Positions 1 through 11,262 of a DNA stretch of 64,000 nucleotides are shown here, in pieces; position 1 is the stretch's first letter, and the number at the start of each line of letters is the position of its first letter. The translations under genes were made by a program, and so were the position numbers. This DNA is from Procambarus clarkii (lineage: Eukaryota; Arthropoda; Malacostraca; Decapoda; Cambaridae), in the NCBI RefSeq assembly GCF_040958095.1, contig NC_091198.1:34914941-34978940 (forward strand), given 5' to 3'. Below the pieces are notes generated by a model. It worked only from the letters and a program-made list of their open reading frames with translations. It was not told where the DNA came from and did not search any database.

Positions 1-513
1 TTATGCTACAGATGCAACACGTTACGCCTACATTACGTTTTTCTGATCAGGGGGAGAAAGATACTGGCAGTATGGGGCTTTAAATTTATTGAAGATTAAA
101 TTCTGCAGAACATGTAAATATATAAAGTTTCAAATATATAAAGTAAGTAAATATATGAAGTTTATATTAAAATATATAAAGTTTATATTAAAATATATAA
201 AGTTTATATTAAAATATATAAAGTAAGAATTAACAGTAACAATTCCAAGTCCGAGGACTAGATTTAACTTAAAAGGTACACCCGTAGTAAGTATGAGACC
301 TTAGCCTATAGTGACATGGAAACTAATTCTGCAGAAACCTAAAGGTTAACTGGTACTAGAATTAAGGCCGAGTGCAAATGTGTAGTAATTATATAACACT
401 AGGATATAACAGGCAGGACACAAAGAATAACTAATAAGTGAGAGACCACATAACACGTAATGTACCCGGCCAAGAGGCCGTAAAAGACCTAATGATTAAG
501 GAGAAGGGGGTGT
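1..513. other. AT-rich flank with a short tandem repeat
   Basis: No coding signal. Positions of about 113-226 hold three to four degenerate copies of a 21-bp A/T unit (aatatataaagtttatatta type). The rest, up to the target duplication of the LTR element, shows nothing recognisable. Confidence 0.6.
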
Positions 514-517
514 GACT
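514..517. repeat. Target-site duplication, left copy (gact)
   Basis: The 4-bp gact precedes the LTR edge and recurs at 8065-8068 just outside the other LTR. Four to six bp is the normal duplication size for LTR elements. Confidence 0.75.
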
Positions 518-2647
518 TATTATAGACTGTGGGTTGGTTGGTGTCGTCGTCGTTGATCCTTCTCTACGGACAACCCAACCCACAACTCGGCAGAGTGCTT
601 TTACTTCACTAGGAGATCACACTAGGCGTTTCTGGCTCTTGGAGAGGGGCTCGACGTCACACGTTTAGCGGATGCGGCTCCAACACTTAGCCTCGTTGTC
701 ACGTGCACACACCCACTCGAGCCGCTGTGACTCCCCACTCTCTCCTTAGGTGATATGATCTCCTCGATCCCCCTTTGACTTATTAATATTACCTTCTACC
801 CTGTCCACAGCAGTGGTTCTTGGTTCTTTCTCTCTCTCCATTTTTACTACCTCCTGGGAAGCCTCACTAGGACAAGGGCAAACACCAGCAAATTGAGATA
901 CATTTACTGGACAAAGCACATACACGATACATACACACATATAATAATAATGAATCCTATACTCTATAATATCACAAACAGGTTGCACTCCAACACCATC
1001 AGAACTCTATTATCAGCTTATCAAGTGGTATCCTATCTCCTGGTTCACCACCTGATACTATCACCCTCCTCAAGTTGATCAAGTCTACATACACTGTTGC
1101 ACTATCAACAAGAGAAATATATATATATATATGTATCTATAAATGTGTACAAAGAAAATCAGCATATGAATGCAATAACACGTATCAGTATACGTAACAC
1201 GTTCCTTGATACACTGCAATGATCAATCGATCACTCTATCAATCCTAGAACACATACATCTGTAGGTAATCCAGCCTACGACTGCAACTCTGAACTTCAG
1301 TATAAAAAAACTCCTTGACATAAGAATGCAAACAGTCACTCACCTCTCACTGCGTCTTGCACGCTAATGACAACCAAACACTATCAACTCCCTATAAGTA
1401 ATCCACCAGAACTCCCTTCCACCTCTGGAAGTTCACTACCCTGATATCTTCAGGTTCTTCCGGGCTTCACTACCAGGATCCTCTGCAGCTCCTCCAGGCT
1501 GCTATCATGAAGTTTCTTTGAGCAACTACGGTGCTTCACCCTTCTGCTAGGTTCCTCCACAGCTCTCTTGGCTGCTACACCATGAAGTTTCCTCAAGCAA
1601 CTATGGTGCTTCACCACCTCTACAGAAGCATGTGACACTCCTCTTCACTGCTTCTCCTCCCAGCTCGAGGTCCTCTGCTTCACTACCTTGGAGTCTCATC
1701 AATTACTTCATCTATGCTGGCTTCGAAGTCCTCAGCAACTTCTTCCCCAAAGACAAACCTGCAACCCATCGACACTCCAATAAAATGTTTCCCCTTTAAC
1801 ACATAAACAAAAATATTCACACAATATGTTTGTCTCCAACCTCTATCTGTCCTCTATATACAGTGAGAGTGGACTCCCCCGTTTTGGGCGGGTCCATACT
1901 CCACCTCGCCCGGCGGCGGTCCTCACTCGCTGGGAGGGTCTTCCTCCGTCAGGAGCCGGGCTCCCTCAGTCGTCTGTCAGAAGCTCAGAGGGGACGGACG
2001 TCGCTCCGTGTTTCTCCCTCTTCACTCTCCTATTTCAGGCTTTCTGCCTTATTAAAACATGTCTAACTTATAAATAAACATCGCTACTGTCGCTGGGCAC
2101 ACGACCAACTACAAGCAATCACTATGAACTGGCGTATATCGTGCTTACCACAGATTAACTGGTCGAGGGCGCTCTTCCCTCTGACGAGGCTTGGTCATGG
2201 CGCTGCCACGGCCCACAATAATGTCTCTGGCCGGCTTGATACTCTCTTCTTCGACCAGGACTTGAGACCACAACGTTCCCAGCTCAGTTCCACAGCTGGC
2301 ACGTCTGCACACTTCTCTTCTCTTCGAGATATATCACTAGGGGTTCCCTTCTGACGGGAGCTCAACGGAGCGCGGCTTTCTCCCTGCGATGTCTGGCACT
2401 CAAGTGAGGTCAAAGCCCCTCCAGAAGCGAGCCTCACGCCTCCAGCAAAATGTCCACATCTCCTAGCCAGTCATTTATCTATTTCCTTACTTACTGCCCA
2501 TAATCTTAAACTGTTCATTGAATCCACCATACTATTTTTCATATGCGTTATCACCTCAATATTTGCTAGACCTTCTAATCAGGTCAGGCTTGATGAATAA
2601 CTCTCAAGGAGGGAGACTCGTTTCTCCTGTAGGCTGAGATCATAACA
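518..2647 (-). repeat. 3' LTR (2130 bp)
   Basis: Near-identical partner of 5936-8064. The two sequences diverge abruptly outside 518 and 2647, which sets the edges. Differences are single bases, a TA-tract length change and a small indel near 1190. Confidence 0.88.
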
Positions 2648-2660
2648 CTCCCCTCCCCTT
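2648..2660 (-). promoter_or_regulatory. Polypurine tract
   Basis: On the minus strand the 13 bases directly before the 3' LTR are all purine (AAGGGGAGGGGAG). This is where plus-strand DNA priming occurs, and its exact contact with the LTR supports the boundary. Confidence 0.85.
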
Positions 2661-3331
2661 ATTTTTGAGAGTTATTCCAGTGGCAAAGCTCGGGATAATA
2701 CATCCGCCACTACACTGTCTCGTTCTTCACCCGATATACTCTCTTAGGAGTCTACAATTAATTCGTTGCACCTTGCAACATCTGGCTCACAACTCGCCAG
2801 AAACATGATCTTCTCATAAACGATCTGACTTCTCTGGCACCTCTTGGCTAGGCTGTCCTCCTTGGACGCCTGCACTCCATCGGTCCACTCTACTTATTGT
2901 TTCCACCCTCCGTTTCCTCGTCTTCCTCTCTTCACGTCCAGAGTCAGACATCTGCTGTCTGTACCTCCTCTATCGTCTTCACACTTCCATCTACTGCCGT
3001 TATACTTTCGTCTCCTGTCATCATACTTCACTCCCTCGTCTTCACCGACGATCCCCCCTTTTGTCTCCTCATTTATCCGAGACCTCATCCTGTTTGACTT
3101 CCATCGAGTCCTCGGCTTTCTTCTACTCCTCCATGCTTGCATCATCTTCCTCTTCCCACACTTCTCACTTCTATACCACTCCATTTCTTCTCCTTCAACT
3201 CTTCTTCGTTCCCTAAAAGTTTCTCCGAGCACTGTATACTACATCCAACAGCATTCGACCGTACACGTCGCCTTAATTGCCTCTCCCAGAGTGCTCGTAA
3301 GCATCTCTCCACACATACTGTCTCTTCTCCT
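2661..3331 (-). other. Region between protease and polypurine tract, no pol
   Basis: About 670 bp where RT, RNase H and integrase would be expected. The minus strand has one 112-codon Arg/Lys/Glu-rich frame (2894-3232) with no polymerase or integrase motif. The region is C/T-rich on the plus strand. Either pol was deleted or this family never carried it. Confidence 0.5.
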
Positions 3332-4933
3332 TTAATTTCCTCGGTTATTACTCTTCACCATCTCTCCTCCACGTTTTCTGTGAAACATGTCAACTCTTGA
3401 CATCTCCCACAACTTAACTCCACTATCCATATGCTTCTGTGCTCGTGGACAATTTGACGTTTTACACCCGTCCTTGATCTGTCCACATCTTTCCTCATTC
3501 CTACTCAGCACAGTTGCATTCGCCTTCCGACTCTTAATTTCAGCAGTCTGGGCTCTACTCAGGTCCGCTCTCTTCACAGTATTCTTCTTCGGCTGGGTCA
3601 TCCTCACTTTCGACCTCACTGAGACTTCATTCTCCTGGGCTGGACCTTCATCAAACAGCCATGCTATATCTACATCGATATCTTCCACCGGTTTAATCGA
3701 CACTGTCTCACCTTCTCCAGTGTCTTCCTCGTCGGCCACCTCTGCCTTCGTCACTACCGAGACAGGGTACTCAATGGCTTGGCGGTCTCCTGACGCATCT
3801 TCTCGGATGTCAGTCAGGTTCACTCTCTCAGGTGTCCCACACGTGCCGTGGCCTTCTGGGCACTCCTCTGGCACAGTCTCCGCTGTGACTCTTGTCAACA
3901 CCTTTGTCCCGTACAAGTCATTCCCCAGGATCACTTGGACTCCTGGAACAGGTATGTCGGGGCACACTCCCAACATCACCTCTGCCGACACATATTCCGA
4001 CCTTAGCTGGACAGTACAAACGGGCATGTCACTTTCAGACAACAACCCATATACCTTCATCTTACTCCTGCCAGCTAACCGTCGATTATTCCCAATCAGG
4101 CTTCTCGCAATCAAGCTCTGATTAGCTCCGGTATCTCTTAAGATACCAACTTCTACCTCAGGTTGGCCTCCTATACTGATCCAACCTTTGCTCATGAACG
4201 GCCTATACCTCTCGTTCACTAAGTTCACCTTCTGTGGTTTGTCTTGGAACACATTAGTATATTTACTTCGTGGGTCACACATGGCCAGGGTCACAACTCT
4301 CTTGTCCTGCCTACAGTCTCGCATCACGTGACCCAATCCGTTACAATTGTAACACCTCACCTGGGAGAAATCTCTTCTATATGTACCAGAGTGGCTCTGA
4401 CTTTGTCCACTCACATGAGAGTTCCTCGGGCCAGGTACACTACTTGCACTCTGTGGGGCTTTACTGGACTCTCGATTTCCCGGATAACGATTAGCTTCTC
4501 GTTTAGCTCCTTCATCTTCACTTTCGGACGAAGTGCGTGACCTACTCTTCTGAGTTTTAGGGTACTTACGTCTATCTGCCCATTTATCAAAATTCTTCTC
4601 ACCCCAGACTCCTCTGGGTCTCTCATAATTTCTTCCTCCCCAGACTCCATTGGATCTGCCATTGCTGCGTCTCGCCTCGCTTCTTACTCTGTTCTCCCTT
4701 AAGCTCTTGTACGCTTCAGTAATCATATCCGCCCTATCTGCGGCATCTTTCACCTCCTTTATCCCTGCTTCTTGGATCTTGAACTTTGTTTCGGGATGCA
4801 TCATCTCCAAGAACTTCTCCATGACCATCAGTTGCTTCAGGTCAGCGTAAGATCCAACTCCAAGCAGCCTCAATCCACTTCTGGAATCGTCTTTCCAGAT
4901 CCCTTGCTGTCTCAGCAAACGTACATGCTCCAA
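3332..4933 (-). pseudogene. gag C terminus, zinc knuckle and aspartic protease
   Basis: A 533-codon frame. Its first ~25 codons are out of the true gag frame; from about 4865 it carries the end of the capsid helices (DLKQLMVMEKFLEMM). A basic Ser/Arg-rich linker follows, then one CCHC knuckle (CYNCNGLGHVMRDC) for RNA binding, then a retropepsin-like domain with the active-site triplet DTGA and a downstream VILGND strand. The C-terminal tail is acidic then basic and unassigned. No RT follows before the polypurine tract. Gag packages the RNA and the protease matures it; without polymerase this copy can at most supply or use Gag. Confidence 0.7.
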
Positions 4934-5495
4934 CTTTGATCATTTCTCTGAAGCGCTTCCTATAAGCTTCTGGGGTTAACTGAAACGAGCGCAATATGCT
5001 GCTCTTTACCGTGGCATAATCCTGGCACTCTTCCAGTGACAATTGGGTGTATGCCTCCCTGGCTGCACCGGTCAATCTTAACTGGACCAGCTGGGCCCAT
5101 TCCTCCTGTGGCCACTCCTTGATGCTGGCTACTTTTTCAAAATGCTCGAAAAAGCTTTCTGCCTCTTCGGGAACAAACTAGGGAATGTCCTTCTCCCTAA
5201 CCCTAACATCTGGTGGGTGTGATACCTGGGTGGTGCTCTCTGGCAACCCATGTTCGATCCTTTGCTCAGCCAAGGTTCTATTCGCTTCTATCTGCATTTG
5301 TTTTGTTCTCTCTTTTTCTTTTTCGACCTGGGCTTTTTCTTTTTCGACCTGGGCTTTTTCTTTTTCTATTTCCAGTCTGGTTTTCTCTTTTTCTTTCTCG
5401 GCTTCATTTTTCATCTGGAGTTCTAATTTCATCTTTTCCAGCTGGAACTGTCTCTCCTCACGCTGCATCTGGAGCTCTAACTGGAATCTCTCCAA
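4842..5495 (-). pseudogene. gag, coiled coil and SCAN-like capsid segment, in-frame stop
   Basis: From 5495 the frame encodes a charged Lys/Glu-rich coiled coil with a heptad-like KEKAQVE repeat. At 5178-5180 an in-frame TAG interrupts it, after which the same frame continues into a capsid-like region (AREAYTQLSLEE, RKRFREMIKVG). This recalls the SCAN-like capsid of Gypsy-group Gag. The frame is lost near 4865, where the conserved continuation shifts to the ORF ending at 3332. Confidence 0.6.
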
Positions 5496-5541
5496 GCTCC
5501 TATTTCGGCTACTCCTGCTACTGCGGCTACTCTTACTGCTC

Positions 5542-5835
5542 CTACTCGATCCCTGGGATCATCACTTCATCCTGTCCATCATCCTCCTTTCCACTTTCAG
5601 CTCCTTTCTGGGCTCCTTGTTCTGCCGCTTCATTTTTGGCTCTTAATTGCCTCAGGATCTCATCCTTCATCCCAGCTACTTTAGATGTTTTCAACCTGAT
5701 GCCACATTTTTCTGCTATTTGTTTCAATTGATCCCTCGTGCAACCTTCCAAGTCCTCAGGCTTGCCTGACTCCACAAACGCTTGCACCTTATCCATCTTT
5801 GTCCTGCGAGTCTTCCCAAGAGAGAGAATATACAC
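5542..5835 (-). pseudogene. gag, N-terminal segment with SAP-like motif
   Basis: A 97-codon frame after the primer-binding site. The probable start is the second Met (MDKVQAF). The segment following GKPEDLEGCTRDQLK resembles the SAP-like helix-extended-helix found at the N terminus of Gag in some invertebrate Gypsy elements. It ends at a stop near 5542, and the rest of gag continues in another frame, so a frameshift lies around 5545-5570. Whether that shift is damage or programmed cannot be told from one copy. Confidence 0.6.
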
Positions 5836-5914
5836 CTGCGTTCACACAGTTTATCTATTTCAGCAAGGGTGTACAAATCCACTCTTGGACAGGGTGTGGG
5901 TGTGTCAGTTGACT

Positions 5915-5932
5915 ATCCCGGACAGGCCCCCA
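5915..5932 (-). promoter_or_regulatory. Primer-binding site, tRNA-Pro-like
   Basis: On the minus strand, three bases after the 5' LTR, the sequence reads TGGGGGCCTGTCCGGGAT. It begins TGG as a site complementary to a tRNA 3' CCA end must. It differs at only two positions from the proline-tRNA site known from murine leukaemia virus, so tRNA-Pro priming is the natural inference. Confidence 0.75.
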
Positions 5933-5935
5933 ATT

Positions 5936-8064
5936 TATTATAGACTGTGGGTTGGTTGGTGTCGTCGTCGTTGATCCTTCTCTACGGACAACCCAACCCA
6001 CAACTCAGGCAGAGTGCTTTTACTTCACTAGGAGATCACACTAGGCGTTTCTGGCTCTTGGAGAGGGGCTCGACGTCACACGTTTAGGGGATGCGGCTCC
6101 AACACTTAGCCTCGTTGTCACGTGCACACACCCACTCGAGCCGCTGTGACTCCCCACTCTCTCCTTAGGTGATATGATCTCCTCGATCCCCCTTTGACTT
6201 ATTAATATTACCTTCTACCCTGTCCACAGCAGTGGTTCTTGGTTCTTTCTCTCTCTCCTTCTTTACTACCTCCTGGGAAGCCTCACTAGGACAAGGGCAA
6301 ACACCAGCAAATTGAGATACATTTACTGGACAAAGCACATACACGATACATACACACATATAATAATAATGAATCCTATACTCTATAATATCACAAACAG
6401 GTTGCACTCCAACACCATCAGAACTCTATTATCAGCTTATCAAGTGGTATCCTATCTCCTGGTTCACCACCTGATACTATCACCCTCCTCAAGTTGATCA
6501 AGTCTACATACACTGTTGCACTATCAACACGAGAAATATATATATATATATATGTATCTATAAATGTGTAACAAAGAAAATCAGCATATGAATGCAATAA
6601 CACGTATCAGTATAAATGTTCCTTGATACACTGCAATGATCAATCGATCACTCTATCAGTCCTAGAACACATACATCTGTAGGTAATCCAGCCTACGACT
6701 GCAACTCTGAACTTCAGTATAAAAAAACTCCTTGACATAAGAATGCAAATAGTCACTCACTTCTCACTGCGTCTTGCACGCTAATGACAACCAAACACTA
6801 TCAACTCCCTATAAGTAATCCACCAGAACTCCCTTCCACCTCTGGAAGTTCACTACCCTGATATCTTCAGGTTCTTCCGGGCTTCACTACCAGGATCCTC
6901 TGCAGCTCCTCCAGGCTGCTATCATGAAGTTTCTTTGAGCAACTACGGTGCTTCACCCTTCTGCTAGGTTCCTCCACAGCTCTCTTGGCTGCTACACCAT
7001 GAAGTTTCCTCAAGCAACTATGGTGCTTCACCACCTCTACAGAAGCATGTGACACTCCTCTTCACTGCTTCTCCTCCCAGCTCGAGGTCCTCTGCTTCAC
7101 TACCTTGGAGTCTCATCAATTACTTCATCTATGCTGGCTTCGAAGTCCTCAGCAACTTCTTCCCCAAAGACAAACCTGCAACCCATCGACACTCCAATAA
7201 AATGTTTCCCCTTTAACACATAAACAAAAATATTCACACAATATGTTTGTCTCCAACCTCTATCTGTCCTCTATATACAGTGAGAGTGGACTCCCCCGTT
7301 TTGGGCGGGTCCATACTCCACCTCGCCCGGCGGCGGTCCTCACTCGCTGGGAGGGTCTTCCTCCGTCAGGAGCCGGGCTCCCTCAGTCGTCTGTCAGAAG
7401 CTCAGAGGGGACGGACGTCGCTCCGTGTTCCTCCCTCTTCACTCTCCTATTTCAGGCTTTCTGCCTTATTAAAACATGTCTAACTTATAAATAAACATCG
7501 CTACTGTCGCTGGGTACACGACCAACTACAAGCAATCACTATGAACTGGCGTATATCGTGCTTACCACAGATTAACTGGTCGAGGGCGCTCTTCCCTCTG
7601 ACGAGGCTTGGTCATGGCGCTGCCACGGCCCACAATAATGTCTCTGGCCGGCTTGATACTCTCTTCTTCGACCAGGACTTGAGACCACAACGTTCCCAGC
7701 TCAGTTCCACAGCTGGCACGTCTGCACACTTCTCTTCTCTTCGAGATATATCACTAGGGGTTCCCTTCTGACGGGAGCTCAACGGAGCGCGGCTTTCTCC
7801 CTGCGATGTCTGGCACTCAAGTGAGGTCAAAGCCCCTCCAGAAGCGAGCCTCACGCCTCCAGCAAAATGTCCACATCTCCTAGCCAGTCATTTATCTATT
7901 TCCTTACTTACTGCCCATAATCTTAAACTGTTCATTGAATCCACCATACTATTTTTCATATGCGTTATCACCTCAATATTTGCTCGACCTTCTAATCAGG
8001 TCAGGCTTGATGAATAACTCTCAAGGAGGGAGACTCGTTTCTCCTGTAGGCTGAGATCATAACA
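5936..8064 (-). repeat. 5' LTR (2129 bp)
   Basis: On the minus strand it starts TGTTATGATC and ends TCTATAATA. It carries a TA microsatellite, short CT-rich blocks and no protein of known family; small ORFs inside it are shared with the other LTR and look incidental. Two kilobases is long for an invertebrate LTR. Promoter and polyadenylation signals must lie here by position but I could not assign them. Confidence 0.88.
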
Positions 8065-8068
8065 GACT
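8065..8068. repeat. Target-site duplication, right copy (gact)
   Basis: Matches 514-517 and marks the upstream edge of the minus-strand LTR element. Confidence 0.75.
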
Positions 8069-8216
8069 ACAAGTAGGGCTTACTAGCACCTAGACTGGGC
8101 AAAGTATTAGCTGCGGACAGCGGGACACTTGGGGACCGGCGCTGCACCCCCACCGCAGGCCAGCGGCCGGACCCCCCACCCCCGAAGGGCGAGTGCCAGC
8201 TGGCCACGTGAGGCAC

Positions 8217-9305
8217 TCAAAGTGGCAGAGCAACAACGTCCCGTCTGACGTAGGATGTGAGAGCACTACTCTTCCAACTGCCGACTGCCATTATTTCTGA
8301 TGTGGCGAGCCCGTCCCGAGACAGCTGGGTGGCCCTGCCGATGTGGAAGGAATGCGGCGCGTAGTCATCTGGAGGCAGCCTAGCGCCGAGAGGGCAGTGC
8401 GTAGGATCCTGGAGAAAACTCGCCTGGTGACAGGAGCGCCTGCGGCGTGTTGAATATGGGCCCCGGGGCCAGGCCCCTGTAATTAAAGTATTTGGACAGA
8501 GCACGGACCGGGCGGTACTTGCTGGAAGGGTTCGCTCTCAGGGAGAGGGTGGGCGTGCGACCTGCGCTGTGCTTGTAGGTGTTGAAGACGATATCTATTC
8601 CTGCCGTCGTAAGTGATACCTGCTCAAGGTTGAGCGTGTGTCGTCCATGCTCCACGTAGACCGCCTCACCCGGGCGTAGGCAGGCGTGGAAAACCAGGGA
8701 GAAGAGCGCCCTGTAGCAAGACTTCTCATAGGCGGAGTTACATACGCCTCCCAGTGCCCGCAGCAGGCGATGCAGGGGGCTCCTCGTCACAGGGAGACGC
8801 CGTGCAGGGGCCCGCTGTGCGGAGTTACGTGCCCCTTGAGGAGTTGGGTGACCAGGAGCTGCCGAGTTGGGTCCCTCCTACCGTGTAGCTTGCGGACGAA
8901 GGCGATGGCCGCTAGTTAGGCGTGCAGAGAGCGGTAAGCCAGGCCCCGCGAGAGCAGAGATTGCAGGAAGTTCACCAGAGTCGAAGGTGCAGCATCAAAG
9001 GGGCATTCTCCTCGCCGTCCTGCCGAGACGTAGGCGGCGTACTCCACCCACTTAGCCCTGTAAGTACGCCTCGCCGCTGGCTGCGGGGAGTTGAATAGGG
9101 TCCTCACAGTTGCAGGGTGAAGTTGCAGGGCAGGAGGTGCGCGGGAACTGTTGTCGGCGTCTCGGCGAGGCCTGCTTCTCGCAGGAACAAGGGCGGCAGC
9201 GACACTGCACTGTTGTCCGATGTCACTGCACCTCCTCCGTCGCGGTGACCTGAGCCCGAGGAGGGCCCACGTGCTTGCGCAATGAGGGCCTGCAGCGTCG
9301 TCCAA
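8217..9305 (-). pseudogene. Tyrosine recombinase, frameshifted (Ngaro/Crypton-type)
   Basis: Three overlapping frames rebuild one YR. Frame 9305-8916 ends with an N-terminal core-binding helix bundle (ARRTYRAKWVEYAAYVSAG, then a TLVNFLQSLL helix). Frame 8790-8380 holds the first catalytic-domain box (LFSLVFHACLRPGEAVYV) with its Arg. Frame 8504-8217 holds box II (HSFHIGRAT) and the Trp/Tyr end (MAVGSWKSSALTSYVR). Such enzymes cut and rejoin DNA through a 3'-phosphotyrosine and mobilise DIRS-like elements and Cryptons. The second conserved Arg of HxxR reads His at 8343-8345, so with at least two frameshifts the gene is dead. No RT was found next to it, so Ngaro versus Crypton stays open. Confidence 0.7.
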
Positions 9306-10671
9306 TCGTCTGCTGAAAGGGTGGGAGTTGTGTCACTGTGCCACCCGTTGCTTTGTCCGAATTGTCCAGCTGAGGTGTGCGCCCGGTGTCCGTGTCCGAG
9401 CCAGCCGAGGAGGGCTCTGTAGAGGGGGAGGCAAAGCGTGCGGGCTTGGTCCGCGCCCTGGCCGGCTGTGTCCGTGCTCCACTACGTTGCTGTCCTCGCG
9501 TTGACGCCGTCCGTGCCCTCTTCCGTGTTGCAGATGTTGGGTGGTCCGGCTTCTCGCCACTGCGGAAAGAGGGAACGTTAGTGACAGCCTGACTAACCTG
9601 GCGACAGGCAGGGGGGGAATAAACCCGGCTGCCGCGCCTGCTAGCATAACATACGCCGCCCCAACTAACAGTAATTAAGACACGTTGCCGGGGATAAAAA
9701 CAGAATCCTGCAGGCACGAAGGAGGGGGGGGGGATGGTAAGACAAGCAGACGTAGGAGGAACCAAGGAGACGTTTCCCACAGGCGTGCCCGCACGGCTGG
9801 GGGGGGGGGGCGGAAATAACAGTGGGCCGAAGACAAGATAACGTCGCCGAGGCGCGCTGGACGGCACACAACCCGGTCTGAGAGGGACATAGGCCCTAAA
9901 GCGAGAGGCGATAACGTAGAATGGGATGGAAGAATGCGGAAGTAAGAGGGCGAGACCGAGTAAACAGGGAACCAGGGGGGGGGGGGGCAACCGATAAGCC
10001 GCGGCTCGCGCACCGCTGGCCATACCTAAACATACCTAGACAGGAAGGGGAGAAGCATAAAAGTAACCCAGCAAAAGAGACAAGCAGCTGTCAAAGCATA
10101 GCCTGCAGGAGGCGAATGACTGGGGAAGGGTGACGAACAGGCCCCAATAACTTAAAGCAAGGGCAAGAGGCCCGTAACACAGCAACGAGCCCGATGCGTC
10201 GGAATTTACCCAAACCATAAAGGCAAAGCTCAGTAAACACCCGAAGGAGACCAAGGAAATATCTAGGCAACAGAAAGAAAGTTAACCAACCCAATGAAAA
10301 AAACCCCAGAGAAGGGGGGGGGGGGAAAGTAGCCTGAATAAACAAGCAAGAAGCAAGAGGCCCGCAACACCGATAGCAAGGCAAGCAGCAGACCTTACAG
10401 ACGTAGTAGCAACAAGCGTAGTTGAACGACAGAGGAACCGGGGGAAGAACATAACTAACAGCGAGAGCTAGGCGTAAACGAGAATAAATGAAGGGAACCC
10501 AACAACTGCAGGGCCAGAAGCGTAAAGCTAGAGGCGAGTGCCCACAACTGCACCTCGCACATCCTGGCTGCCTTGAAAAACAACGGCGAAGGAAAGGGGA
10601 CTACTAACTGTAGACACTGCCAAGGAAATAAACAAAAGATGGCAGAAACAAAATAACGTAAGGCAAATATA
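9306..10671. other. GC-rich stretch with poly-G runs
   Basis: No recognisable protein. Uninterrupted G runs of about 8-12 occur near 9722, 9801, 9977 and 10315. The long minus-strand frames here are Pro/Ser/Leu-rich and driven by composition. It may be 5' or gag sequence of the YR element, but nothing proves this. Confidence 0.45.
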
Positions 10672-10990
10672 ACATTTCGCCCTATAGTAAAAATTGTTTA
10701 TAACAAACATAAAGGATGCACGACACAAATGTAACCAATTAAGTAACAGGGATTAAATAGTGGTAGGCGAATGGGACATTTCGCCCTATAATAAATAGAT
10801 AACAAATTTAATGACAAACATAAAATGATGCACAGCACAAATGTTACCAAATAAGTAAGATGTATTAAATTGCGGTAGGCTAAATGGAACATTTCGCCCT
10901 AGAATAAATAAAACCATTTTTACATTAAGAAAACGGAGGAGAAGCATAACATAAATATAACCATATAAGTAACGTGAATAAACTGCAAGA
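10672..10990. repeat. ~110-bp tandem repeat, three units
   Basis: Units start at the motif acatttcgccctata near 10672, 10775 and 10888 and share aaacataa, gatgcac and aaatgtaaccaa blocks. A partial copy of the third unit recurs at about 13395-13490. Confidence 0.7.
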
Positions 10991-11084
10991 ACTAAGCATA
11001 AACTACTGGGACTACCGATGAAACTAGGCAAAAGTGCAGGGCCAGGAAACGGGAAGCTAAAAGGGGGGGCTCGCGAATACTGCA

Positions 11085-11262
11085 AATAGCCCAGCCTGGC
11101 TGACTTTACTTAATAATTTACTTAGGAACTCTGCAAATAGCACATCCTGGCTGACTCTACTTAATAATTTACTTAGTAACTCTGCAAATAGCACATCCTG
11201 GCTGACTTTACTTAATAATTTACTTAGTAACTGCAAATAGCACATCCTGGCTGACTTTATTT
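11085..11262. repeat. 51-bp minisatellite, left array (about 4 units)
   Basis: The unit contains tgcaaatagcacatcctgg and ttacttaataatttactta. At 51 bp it is a multiple of three, so the minus strand stays open across units, reading a 17-residue repeat with LLSKVSQDVLFAE. The array breaks at about 11262 where a LINE copy enters. Confidence 0.8.

Larger units (their letters stand above)
518..8064 (-). mobile_element. LTR retrotransposon with gag-protease only (Gypsy-like), recent insertion
   Basis: Two direct copies of a 2.13-kb sequence (518-2647 and 5936-8064) bound an internal region of 3288 bp. Read on the minus strand the order is 5' LTR, primer-binding site, gag, aspartic protease, polypurine tract, 3' LTR. 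The 4-bp sequence gact flanks both outer edges (514-517, 8065-8068). By eye the LTRs differ by about a dozen substitutions and a few small indels, so the insertion is young. No reverse transcriptase, RNase H or integrase is visible between the protease and the tract, so this copy must depend on enzymes made elsewhere. Gypsy/Metaviridae affinity is inferred from the SAP-like N terminus, SCAN-like capsid, CCHC knuckle and DTGA protease; without RT it cannot be confirmed. Confidence 0.9.

Noticed and set aside
746..988. Small ORFs within the LTRs (746-988, 1450-1638, 1826-2354 and their copies in the other LTR)
   Set aside because: They are duplicated only because the LTR is, and resemble no protein; coding is unsupported.
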